5,067 nucleotides of DNA from Globobulimina sp. (Eukaryota; Foraminifera; Rotaliida). The notes beneath the pieces were generated by a model. That model searched no databases, was not told where the DNA came from, and saw only the letters and a list, made by a program, of their open reading frames with translations. Numbering within the stretch: position 1 is the first letter of the stretch; the number at the start of each line of letters is the position of its first letter. The position numbers and the translations under genes were made by a program. Positions 1 through 5,063 of the stretch are shown here, piece by piece. Location: the NCBI GenBank assembly GCA_003354225.1, contig PIVH01000745.1:1-5067 (forward strand), read 5' to 3'.

Positions 1-137
1 TTTGAGTTCACTCTCAGAAAATAGTTAGTTAGCAGTAGTCTAATGGTTTGGATTGGGTCAAGCAAGATTGTGTAAGGTAAACCGTAGATTGCTTATTGTT
101 ACACTCACAAGCACTCATTTGATTTATTGTAGACTAC
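1..137 (-). other. Probable 3' UTR/flank of LINE remnant, with AATAAA
   Basis: No coding frame stands out on either strand. On the minus strand this stretch directly follows the stop codon of the retrotransposon tail frame. An AATAAA hexamer lies about 10 nt past that stop (plus 123-128 reads tttatt) and could serve as a polyadenylation signal. No poly(A) tract or target-site duplication is visible, so the element's 3' boundary cannot be fixed and may lie outside the window. The UTR assignment is inferred from position only. Confidence 0.35.
123..128 (-). promoter_or_regulatory. AATAAA polyadenylation signal candidate
   Basis: A perfect AATAAA on the minus strand lies about 10 nt downstream of the stop of the LINE tail frame. 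The hexamer occurs often by chance in AT-rich DNA, so only its position supports it. Confidence 0.3.
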
Positions 138-404
138 TTATAGTAGTATCGACCTGATCTTATTTGTATTTCTTACATATTTTATCAATGTCAGCCAAAT
201 TAAATGACTCTTTCTTTCGTCTTCGTCTTTGTTTTTGTAGGGAAATATAACGTGTTTAATGTTCATAAAATAATTATTTACTGTGAATCTCCGATCAATT
301 TTTGTCAGTTTGTTTCGCATAATTGTTCGTTGTGCTGTAAATGACTCACATTTGAAAATAAAATGTTTGATGTCCTCAATTTCTCCCATTGTACATGTGG
401 TTCT
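138..404 (-). pseudogene. C-terminal Cys/His tail of a LINE-type reverse transcriptase (fragment)
   Basis: The minus frame ends at a TAA at 138-140 and encodes about 88 residues. Near its start is GEIEDIKHFIFKC followed by ESFTAQR. This matches the Cys/His signature that closes many non-LTR retrotransposon polyproteins, C-x2-C-x(n)-GEIEDE-x-HF-x3-C, followed by a basic segment and a hydrophobic C-terminal helix (here HLIWLTLIKYVRNTNKIRS). The tail as a whole has the usual order and length for such elements. The first cysteine of the expected pair is absent: the sequence reads RTTC where R-x-C-x2-C would be usual. The catalytic domain is not adjacent, and upstream the frame runs into a (GACAGA)-type simple repeat and the Pro/Thr array. 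It is therefore a 3' remnant, probably of the same element as the fragment at 2308-2850. The family call rests on motif recognition, not a database search. Confidence 0.62.
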
Positions 405-434
405 GTCTCTGTCTCTGTGTGGTTCTGTCTCTGG
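399..434 (-). repeat. (GACAGA)n-like simple repeat
   Basis: The plus strand reads as repeated ttctgtctctg units, i.e. GACAGA/GAGACA on the minus strand. In the minus frames it gives alternating TE or RD dipeptides. It sits at the junction between the Pro/Thr array and the retrotransposon tail, and probably marks a recombination or slippage point. Confidence 0.6.
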
Positions 435-454
435 AATGTGTTGGTATTTCCATG
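417..454 (-). repeat. Direct repeat copy 1 flanking the Pro/Thr array
   Basis: On the minus strand this segment reads CATGGAAATACCAACAC, then ATTCCAGAGACAGAACCACA. It closely matches the segment at 721-764 on the other side of the tandem array. Its translation, WKYQHIPETEP, parallels WQYKYDPTTEP of the second copy. The two copies lie in different frames relative to each other. Confidence 0.6.
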
Positions 455-720
455 GTTCAGTGGATTGTTGGGTAAGTCATTGGTGTGTTGCTCGGCTAAA
501 TCGGTGCTGAAATAATCTGATAAATCGTTGGTTGAATTGGTGGTTTCTTTGTTGGTAAAATAGTTGGATAATTGGTTGGGTAAATCGATGGATTTATTGT
601 TGGTAGAATTGTTGGGTAGATTGGTGGGTGCATTATTGGTGAAATTGTTGGATAAATTGGTGGGTTCATTGTCAGTGTTGGATAAATCGTTGGATAAATC
701 GGTTCTGTATTTTCTGCTCA
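455..720 (-). repeat. Degenerate 12-nt-type tandem array encoding Pro-Thr repeats
   Basis: The plus strand is built from TTGG-x-(A/T)AAT-like units (ttggtggg, ttggataaat, ttgttgggta), about 12 nt or multiples. On the minus strand one frame, open from 717 down to a TAG at 496-498, reads as Pro-Thr repeats of the type PPIYPTISP, HPPIYPTILPT, NPSIYPTNYPT. The other open minus frame (305-763, Asn/Leu/Ser/Thr-rich) is the same repeat out of phase. P-T-x-x-P-T spacers are common in secreted or surface proteins of several protist groups, where they act as extended, often O-glycosylated linkers; that is family knowledge. A TGA at 718-720 separates this array from the protein-like frame upstream, and a frame change is also needed, so it may no longer be translated as one protein. 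Confidence 0.65.
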
Positions 721-764
721 GTGTGGTGCTGGTTCTGTCGTTGGATCGTATTTGTATTGCCATG
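721..764 (-). repeat. Direct repeat copy 2 flanking the Pro/Thr array
   Basis: On the minus strand this reads CATGGCAATACAAATACG, then ATCCAACGACAGAACCAGCA. It matches the copy at 417-454 at most positions. Its translation is WQYKYDPTTEPAPH, ended by TGA at 718-720. The pair brackets the tandem array, which suggests the array and its flank expanded or were duplicated as a block. Confidence 0.6.
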
Positions 765-765
765 T

Positions 766-1229
766 GACAGTAATCGATTCTGGTCTGATGTTGGGATGAG
801 TGTTGGGATAAATGTTGGAAATGTTGTGTAATCTATCGTTAAAATTGTCAGGATAAATGTTGGAATAAATATTGAATTGAATGTTGGAACAGATGTCGGA
901 ACTGGTGTAGAAATGTGTGTTGGATCCTCTGCCATAAATGGTATGGAATTTGTCGACAAGGGTAAGATTAAGCTCCTTGGTACAGTCACCATCCATTCCA
1001 TATATTTCAAACATAATCCATTCTGGCCCGTGCGAGAGACAGGATCTAATGGTACCTCCTCTCTGAGGGACGTAGGATCCAATACTGACACATATTTCAT
1101 GGGAATTGGCTTGTGATTAATCACCAAGTACGCCTGAGCATCGAACCAATCGAACCAATTCTGATTTATGACTGAGCCGTTCCCCAATAGCAACAGTCCC
1201 TGCCTCTTCGCATCGATAAAATCTTTCAT
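766..1229 (-). pseudogene. Unrecognised protein fragment with Pro/Thr repeat tail, probably decayed
   Basis: The minus frame opens with an ATG at 1229-1227. Its first 70 or so residues look protein-like (MKDFIDAKRQGLLLLGNGSV, NWFDWFDAQAYLVINHKP). From about 926 it turns into Thr/Pro spacers such as STPVPTSVPTF and FPTFIPTLIPTS, in register with the downstream array. The frame stays open to 672, but below about 770 it no longer follows the Pro-Thr register; another minus frame does. That points to a single-base frameshift near 765-785. A second minus frame between about 1110 and 720 also looks protein-like around SHGPEWIMFEIYGMDGDC, so the reading of 950-1060 is uncertain. I do not recognise the family. 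A secreted or surface protein with a mucin-like stalk is one possibility, but no signal peptide is visible. Continuous expression is doubtful. Confidence 0.4.
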
Positions 1230-1302
1230 TTTTTGTTCGCGATTCGCTCATTGTTCAGTCTATTCCGTATAATATATATTTCAGGACTCCATAGTGCGGG
1301 AC

Positions 1303-1482
1303 TTAAAACATCACAAAATGGTTCTTAGGTCTGTTCAATAGATTCGATTCGTTTTGTATTAATATCTCTTTCAGTCCCTGTGGGATTTCCACACTCTCCG
1401 TACTCTCATCGACATTTGCTGAATCAAAAACCATCAAAAAAATGCGTTTCTCATCGGCGTCTGTAGGTACTCTGTTTCTGAT
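1303..1482 (-). pseudogene. Unrecognised coding-like fragment (exon or remnant)
   Basis: The minus frame is open for 59 codons between TGA at 1483-1485 and TAA at 1303-1305. It contains the protein-like stretch DADEKRIFLMVFDSANVDES, then a Glu-rich part (VEIPQGLKEILIQ). It has no ATG at a sensible start. It can be joined in frame to the fragment above it through a 46-nt candidate intron at 1461-1506, giving KTD followed by DADEK. Downstream it meets a stop, and no in-phase splice to the fragment starting at 1229 could be found. It may be an exon of the same broken gene. No domain recognised. Confidence 0.3.
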
Positions 1483-1506
1483 TCATTGTATTTGTTTAAT
1501 ATTAAC
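1461..1506 (-). other. Candidate 46-nt intron, minus strand
   Basis: On the minus strand the sequence runs GTTAATATT to CCTACAG. Removing these 46 nt joins the SIEEQRMRVLDSLRDPKTD frame to the DADEKRIFL frame, with a GAC codon split across the junction, and removes two TAA stops. The acceptor is good. The donor GTTAAT is weak, and phase agreement has a one-in-three chance of being accidental. Confidence 0.25.
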
Positions 1507-1636
1507 CATCTGTCTTTGGATCCCTGAGCGAGTCTAAGACTCTCATCCTTTGTTCCTCAATACTTTGTAGTTTCAAATGTGTGGGTGTGTGTTCTTTTTT
1601 GGAAGTCATTCGGGATTTGGAATTCATTCTCGTGTG
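1502..1636 (-). pseudogene. Unrecognised coding-like fragment, SIEEQRMRVLDSLRD
   Basis: A minus-strand frame ends at TAA 1502-1504 and contains SIEEQRMRVLDSLRDPKTD, a charged helix-like segment. The upstream gene fragment is read in a different frame. A switch could come from an intron ending in TGTTTCAG at 1637-1639 (28 nt from a GTTTTA donor) or from an indel in the AAAAAA or ACACAC runs near 1587-1600. Both are inference. The product is unknown. Confidence 0.25.
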
Positions 1637-2120
1637 CTGAAACAGTGTCATTGAGTAATAAAACTTTGTTCGTCCAATACTCACTCGGTACCGGAGCTGA
1701 GTAATCCCATTTATTATCAAATATGCGCTCCAATTCCTCGATCGCGTCCTCCAAATCCCTCGGAGGCTCATAGCTCTGATGATTGTCGGGCTTTGAATGT
1801 TTATTCGTCTGTTCTTGCAGGTTCAGAAATGACACCTAACGTGAGGATGGTTTTTGGGTTGTGTCTTTGCCATTGGGGTCTATCTCATTTCGTTTGGAAT
1901 TGTCGGCTTTGTTCGGACTTTTATTTTTATTTTTCGTTTTTCGTTTGTTTCTATCGGTCCCTTTGGGTAAACAGCCCAATATTTTCAGCAGGGCATCCTT
2001 CGAATATCTCTTCTTTAATTCAATGATCGTCTGTTCGGTGTTGGTTATCTCAATATTGAGTGCAGCCACTTCCCTTCCGGTCTTATCATCATATTTCAGT
2101 ATCGATTTCTGTGGATAGTG
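1557..2120 (-). pseudogene. Unrecognised charged protein fragment with one in-frame TAG
   Basis: One minus frame runs from just after TGA 2121-2123 to TGA 1557-1559, interrupted only by TAG at 1836-1838. The upstream half contains SILKYDDKTGREVAALNIE, then ELKKRYSKDALLKILGCLPKG, then a Lys/Asn/Asp-rich stretch (KRKTKNKNKSPNKADNSKR). The downstream half contains PPRDLEDAIEELERIFDNKW and YSAPVPSEYWTNKVLLLND. Both have the feel of genuine protein: a helical charged domain, a disordered linker, then another acidic helix. The shared frame across the TAG argues that the two halves were once one reading frame. A small intron could remove the TAG: a donor at GTTAGG and an acceptor at TGCAAG would delete 27 nt in frame, but both sites are weak. 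I recognise no family; it does not look like RNase H or another LINE domain. It lies between two LINE fragments on the same strand. Confidence 0.4.
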
Positions 2121-2307
2121 TCAGTCTAGCTTTTGATGACATTTCAAATTCTTGATCGAAGTGTTTCTGTGGGTATGATTCTTTCTGACAATTGGGTATT
2201 TCTGACAATGAATTCATGGTTTCATTGTATTGTTTATTCCATTAATGCCCACTCTTTCTGTCATCAGGGGTTTCAGAGTAATAGCACCAATAATAATAAC
2301 TCAAATT
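2089..2307 (-). pseudogene. Degenerate stretch following the reverse transcriptase remnant
   Basis: The minus frame of the reverse transcriptase fragment stays readable beyond its TAA (2308-2310), through a second TAA at 2242-2244, to a TGA at 2089-2091. Segments such as WNKQYNETMNSLSEIP and SYPQKHFDQEFEMSSKARL look somewhat protein-like. They do not show the Asp-Gly-Ser start of a LINE RNase H domain that might be expected here. It may be decayed retrotransposon sequence or the start of the unidentified insert. Low certainty. Confidence 0.2.
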
Positions 2308-2850
2308 TTAGCTGGGAAACTCTTTGAATAATTCGGACAATAATGGATGTAAATATTTCTTCCATTGCAATTTTGATTCATATTTTTTTATGCCATCCAA
2401 GCAATGATGAACAATGAACTGTCCAAAAATGTCAATCTTTGGACACAGCAGAAATCGCCAATTGGTTACATACATTCCCTCATTCACGCAACAGTGCATT
2501 GATGGCAGTATTTTATTGAATGATATCGCGTATGACAATCTCATTCCCTCTTTCTCACCGCAGACAATTGAGTTCTTTTCTAACCAGATTAGATCCTTAT
2601 TTTTACGATATTCATTGTTTATAATGAGAGATTTTGTCCGTTTGTGATTTATATAGGTTTTGGACATTGGATGGTAGTCATCGCTGTGGTATATGCGCGC
2701 CAATTGCCGTAGAATTAGATAATTATATCGTATTTCCATTGGTTCAATGTACGCAAACATTTGAGTTTGATCCATTGGGGCATCCAATCGTGATGGTATA
2801 ATTAGGCGTAGGAATTTATTTTGTGCCTTACATTGTACACTTATGAGCGT
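2308..2850 (-). pseudogene. LINE-type reverse transcriptase fragment (post-catalytic thumb region), 5'-truncated
   Basis: The minus frame ends at TAA 2308-2310. Its start is not a real start. The stretch VQCKAQNKFLRLI, then DAPMDQTQMFAYIEPMEIRY and NYLILRQLARIYHSDDYHPM, follows the pattern seen after the catalytic core of non-LTR reverse transcriptases: Q-N-K-x-L-R-x-I, about 20 residues, then I-x-P-x-x-x-R-x-x-Y-L, a helix, and H-P. The remaining 120 residues (WLEKNSIVCGEKEGMRLSY, LLCPKIDIFGQFIVHH) are less conserved in my view. The catalytic F/Y-A-D-D box and the endonuclease are absent. Above about 2850 the frame stays open only as the antisense of a plus-strand exon, so the element appears cut there, as is usual for 5'-truncated LINE insertions. 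It shares strand and order with the tail at 138-404. The fragment is non-autonomous and almost certainly inactive. Confidence 0.62.
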
Positions 2851-2853
2851 CAA

Positions 2854-3117
2854 ATGACTGAGACTGAAAGGACTGATGAGATTCGCAATGCAATTACAAA
2901 CCACACTGAACAAGAGATAATCAAGAAACAAATCGGAAAATGGAATGAAATTACTCAGAGATATCCATATTTTGGTATTGACTATGAGGACGGATTTGAG
3001 AATGAATATCAAAGGATGCTACGTAAGTGTCACAAAACTTAGTCGCAAAGATAACCATAATTTACATATACAGTAGTTTGCATTGCTGATGCCATGCAAA
3101 ACGAAAAAGTTTTTTGA
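2854..3117 (+). CDS. Possible two-exon small acidic protein (hypothetical), 70 aa
   Basis: Exon 1 starts at ATG 2854-2856 and reads MTETERTDEIRNAITNHTEQ, then EIIKKQIGKWNEITQRYPYF and GIDYEDGFENEYQRML. It is highly charged, probably helical in its first half and aromatic/acidic in its second. It ends at a consensus donor, C|GTAAGT (3023-3028). The nearest good acceptor, ATATACAG, ends at 3073. Splicing there continues in phase (a split CUA codon) to VCIADAMQNEKVF and a TGA at 3115-3117. The frame is also open upstream to a TAG at 2809-2811, so the start could be further 5' or the exon could be internal. The opposite strand here is only the antisense extension of the reverse transcriptase frame. 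The family is unknown. The strong donor and the codon pattern are the main support; the exon 2 choice is inference. Confidence 0.42.
3023..3073 (+). other. Candidate 51-nt intron of the small plus-strand gene
   Basis: GTAAGTGT at the 5' end is a textbook donor. The 3' end is TTTACATATACAG, AT-rich before the CAG. Removal keeps the frame open for 13 further codons. Other acceptors downstream cannot be excluded. Confidence 0.45.
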
Positions 3118-3342
3118 ATTGTCCATGTCTGCCCTTTCCGATGTTTAAACCGGAATTTCATCTCAAAATTTAACTTTATAATATAATGACAGATTAATTC
3201 AAACAAAATTTATAATTAAATCAAGGTTTCCAAAAGATGATGCTCTAAAGCCATTGATTGCACAATGCTTATTTCTCGAAATTAACATTAATTCGTCAAT
3301 CAGATATAGCTTGATTCCAGTTGTTGTTTAATCTGCACCTAA
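3118..3342. other. AT-rich interval without a recognisable gene
   Basis: Both strands are broken by frequent stops, and I see no RNA gene, promoter motif or repeat that I could defend. It separates the small plus-strand gene from the inverted duplication and may hold the gene's 3' UTR. Confidence 0.5.
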
Positions 3343-3442
3343 TAGAGATTGTGTTTTTAACTGCATTGAAAGGAAATTCAGTAAATCACCAAGAATTCTT
3401 TCGTATGCACTTCGAAATGTTGGTTTTTCTTTAGTCTACCAC
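3343..3442 (+). repeat. Left arm of a 100-bp inverted duplication
   Basis: These 100 bases are the reverse complement of 3485-3584 with five mismatches and no gaps (95% identity by hand alignment). The arm runs from TAGAGATTGTG to TTTAGTCTACCAC. The match ends abruptly at both sides. The two arms could pair into a long hairpin with a 42-nt loop. Confidence 0.95.
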
Positions 3443-3856
3443 TCTCCTGGCAACAGTTTGGAATTCGTTTGCCCACATTTCACAGTGGTAGACTAAAGAA
3501 AAACCAACATTTCGAAGTGTAGACGAAAGAATTCTTGGTGATTTACTGAATTTCCTTCCAATGCAGTTAAATGCACAATCTCTAATCCCACGTCGTGTAT
3601 GCCAGCTAGGTTCACCAATTCCGTAGTTTCCATCAGAAACATTTGCTAATCTTGAATATATGGTTGATATAAATGTGACTGATAATACACCAATAACAAA
3701 TACCTTGAAATAACTGCAAAATGGATAACATATTAATTTCATTGTTGTTGAGCATTATCAACACTGCAAAGTTTTACTCACTAGGAAGGTTTCCGGTGCG
3801 GATATTTTATCACTCTAAATTTTTGAGCAGATTTGGAATTCGACAGACGACATTCA
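3431..3856 (-). CDS. Possible spliced gene fragment with FGE/SUMF1-like C-terminus
   Basis: Exon A (3856-3782) follows a pyrimidine-rich acceptor, TTACCTTTTTCCCAG. It reads ECRLSNSKSAQKFRVIKYPH and ends at a good donor, GTGAGT (3781-3776). The intron 3781-3714 ends in CATTTTGCAG. Exon B (from 3713) continues in phase through a split TAT codon into YFKVFVIGVLSVTFISTIYS, a hydrophobic segment, then NYGIGEPSWHTRRGIRDC and the arm-encoded LRNVGFSLVYH, to TAA 3431-3433. The block S-W-H-T, R-D-C, S-P, N-V-G-F-x-L-V resembles the end of formylglycine-generating-enzyme domains, which oxidise a cysteine in sulfatases or serve as substrate-binding modules. The preceding N-V-W-E-W motif is not seen, and a membrane-like helix in its place is unusual. 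An upstream exon and a start codon are not identified. The last 18 residues run through the palindrome loop and may be artefactual. It could be a domain remnant. Confidence 0.35.
3443..3484. other. 42-nt loop between the inverted arms
   Basis: This is unique sequence, tctcctggcaacag through to cacatttcaca. It reads as protein on both strands (SPGNSLEFVCPHF on plus, EMWANEFQTVARR on minus), so it does not show which arm is the parent. The plus reading gives a peptide (YHSPGNSLEF) that continues the domain more naturally, in my judgement. Confidence 0.6.
3485..3584 (-). repeat. Right arm of the 100-bp inverted duplication
   Basis: Reverse complement of 3343-3442, five mismatches. On the minus strand it encodes RDCAFNCIGRKFSKSP and LRNVGFSLVYH. 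Here the coding frame continues upstream, beyond the repeat, into SWHTRRGI, so this arm is more likely the parental copy. Confidence 0.95.
3714..3781 (-). other. Candidate 68-nt intron, minus strand
   Basis: The donor is GTGAGTAAAAC and the acceptor CATTTTGCAG; both are close to consensus. Splicing joins two open frames in the same phase and removes an in-frame TAG and two TGA/TAA codons. An alternative acceptor at TTTGCAG (ending 3764) would give an 18-nt intron and is less likely. Confidence 0.4.
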
Positions 3857-3942
3857 CTGGGAAAAAGGTAAGATTAAATTTAAATTTGATTCATTGATCA
3901 AACACTGTAGAAATATCATATCACGATTGCCACATATAAAAA

Positions 3943-4140
3943 TTAAACAGGGATGGTTTGATACTGGCGTTTTTCAGCAACATTGATGGGTGCAAAAGCC
4001 TCAGATAAAATCCATAGATTCCACGAAGACCAAATGACGAACTGTCCACAATAGTACAATCCGTCAGGCACACTCGCTTTGAGATTCCAATACACAACAC
4101 AGGCAAATTAATAATCCACCACGAATATAATGGCGAATAT
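3943..4140 (-). pseudogene. Probable 3' part of the membrane protein, with an in-frame TAA
   Basis: Downstream of the five-helix frame, the same minus reading register (after a candidate intron 4251-4141 ending TGAATAG) reads IFAIIFVVDY, then TAA at 4108-4110, then FACVVYWNLKASVPDGLYYC and GQFVIWSSWNLWILSEAFAP, to TAA 3943-3945. The hydrophobic, Trp-rich content would supply helices six and seven. The TAA either makes this a pseudogene or shows that the splice model is wrong. The competing minus frame (open from 4148 to 3921, YSPLYSWWIINLPVLC onward) has no stop but is less membrane-like in its second half. I cannot decide between them from sequence alone. Confidence 0.35.
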
Positions 4141-4239
4141 CTATTCAAAAGTGTGTATGTTTGTGACTTTCAATGTATTTCCGACATTCCAAAAAGAGAA
4201 ATATACCTTTTATGTGTCCCGATTTGTATGGTTTGATTA

Positions 4240-4896
4240 TCATTGGTATACGCAATAAATAATGAGATGAGAATAGAGGCCAATGCCATGAATACAGACA
4301 TAATAAAACATTCGATATGCCTTACTTTCACTGTCGTAATAGAAATGAACGTGCAAAATCTGAGAAATAATGGCCAAAGTATTGCAAAATATCAAATAAA
4401 ATAAACGAAAACGATCTGATTCGAACCACGATTTGATTTTGACTCGCCATTGCATCTGTTGATAAATATCAGTGGAATTGAGTATAAAATCATGAAGAAA
4501 TTGGGTCAGATTTAATATGAAATTGCTGTACCAACACTCGTGAAATAAACTTTTCGATTGCTCGTAATCTGAGCAATCTGTGTCAATATTGATCATAAAA
4601 AATGCCAAATCACCAATACAGATCATGAAAATGCACACAAAATACGCTCTGTCATATTTTCTTGAGTCAGTCTCGTTCAATGAGGCTGTGAATAATGTCA
4701 AATGAATAATACAGCCAATCAGAAACACGGGGAACATTAACACTAACGCCAACATCAATGTCAGACTTATAAATACGTCCATATCCTTGCCAAACATAAA
4801 TTCTATTAAAAACGACATTGTTTCAGTGAAGTAAGTTTTTTTTTTCCACTTGCAAACATTAAAAGATGTATTTGACATTTCGGTTTGAATACTCAA
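4240..4896 (-). CDS. Multi-pass integral membrane protein, 5' part (hypothetical)
   Basis: The minus frame runs from ATG 4896-4894 to TGA 4240-4242, 218 residues. A second ATG at 4818-4816 (residue 27) is an equally good start and removes a polar, Lys-rich lead. Predicted membrane segments by eye: 41-69 (VFISLTLMLALVLMFPVFLI), 84-104 (AYFVCIFMICIGDLAFFMI), a weaker one at 123-141, 163-186 (FRLFYLIFCNTLAIISQIL) and 195-217 (MFYYVCIHGIGLYSHLIIYC). Cysteines at 108 and 121 in the loop before the third segment could form a disulfide. NET, NLT and NST sequons are present. Five helices with a short N-terminus, plus the hydrophobic frame downstream (3943-4140), would fit a seven-helix receptor-like layout, but no GPCR motif (DRY, NPxxY) is visible. 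The TGA is probably intronic: a GT at 4251 (after residue C215) begins a possible 111-nt, phase-0 intron. Function unknown. Confidence 0.5.
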   Translation of the reverse strand: MSIQTEMSNTSFNVCKWKKKTYFTETMSFLIEFMFGKDMDVFISLTLMLALVLMFPVFLIGCIIHLTLFTASLNETDSRKYDRAYFVCIFMICIGDLAFFMINIDTDCSDYEQSKSLFHECWYSNFILNLTQFLHDFILNSTDIYQQMQWRVKIKSWFESDRFRLFYLIFCNTLAIISQILHVHFYYDSESKAYRMFYYVCIHGIGLYSHLIIYCVYQ

Positions 4897-4934
4897 GTGT
4901 CATTATATTCATTTTTCTCTAGGCACTTCTAATC

Positions 4935-5063
4935 TAATCTGCAAATTACGGGCTAATAAATCGATAAATGCACAAAAGTCATTTTAGGATGACTTGTTGC
5001 TATCCCGATGCACTTTTATAGGAAAAGTGCAAACTACGGGTCAAAACTGCAATTTGCAGATTA
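4935..5063. repeat. Repeat cluster with 13-bp inverted ends (MITE-like)
   Basis: TAATCTGCAAATT at 4935-4947 is repeated as its exact reverse complement at 5051-5063. Just inside, GCAAATTACGGGCTAA (4941-4956) recurs as GCAAACTACGGGTCAA (5029-5044) in direct orientation. Two perfect short hairpins lie between: AAGTCAT/ATGACTT (4976-4982 with 4989-4995) and GCACTTTT/AAAAGTGC (5010-5017 with 5023-5030). The span of about 130 bp with inverted ends and no coding resembles a small non-autonomous element. No target-site duplication can be identified, because the window ends 4 nt later. It lies 5' of the membrane-protein gene, so a regulatory role is also possible. Confidence 0.5.

Larger units (their letters stand above)
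3332..3496 (+). pseudogene. Plus-strand copy of a sulfatase-modifying-factor-like C-terminal peptide
   Basis: The plus frame is open from after TAA 3329-3331 to TAA 3494-3496. It encodes RDCVFNCIERKFSKSP, then LRNVGFSLVYHSPGN. The same peptide occurs on the minus strand in the right arm, with four residue changes (V/A, E/G, Y/S, A/T). The spacing R-D-C, R, S-P, then N-V-G-F-x-L-V matches the last conserved block of formylglycine-generating-enzyme (FGE/SUMF1-type) domains, usually R-G-G-S-W followed by C-R-x-A-x-R, S-P and N-x-G-F-R. The domain's upstream part is missing here: homology to the other copy stops at 3343. The short tail through the loop (LEFVCPHFTVVD) ends in bases contributed by the opposite arm. 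It is a truncated duplicate with no visible start, and the domain call is tentative. Confidence 0.35.

Noticed and set aside
305-763. A 152-residue Asn/Leu/Ser/Thr-rich minus ORF.
   Set aside because: It is the Pro-Thr tandem repeat read out of phase; the open length comes from the repeat lacking stops in that frame.
564-767. Plus-strand ORF rich in Leu/Val/Gly across the array.
   Set aside because: Antisense of the same tandem repeat; no start context or flanking coding support.
1270-1287. An 18-nt GT...CAG segment on the plus strand and another on the minus strand at 3764-3781, reminiscent of tiny nucleomorph-type introns.
   Set aside because: Neither joins two convincing coding frames. 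Such strings are expected by chance in AT-rich DNA, and a longer intron explains the second better.
1793-2118. Two overlapping plus-strand ORFs with hydrophobic, Phe-rich translations.
   Set aside because: They are antisense of the Lys/Asn-rich minus-strand fragment; Phe-rich runs are what AAA/AAG-rich coding gives on the opposite strand.
2851-3012. Extension of the minus reverse transcriptase frame up to an ATG at 3012.
   Set aside because: The residues (MIFILKSVLIVNTKIWISLS) are hydrophobic antisense of a charged plus-strand exon and do not fit the reverse transcriptase pattern.
3721-3897. Plus-strand ORF with a signal-peptide-like start (MDNILISLLLSIINTAKFYS) and a GTAAGA donor at 3868.
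   Set aside because: It is antisense to a better supported minus-strand exon-intron model, and its GTAAGA is the reverse complement of that model's pyrimidine-rich acceptor. No downstream exon gave a convincing continuation.
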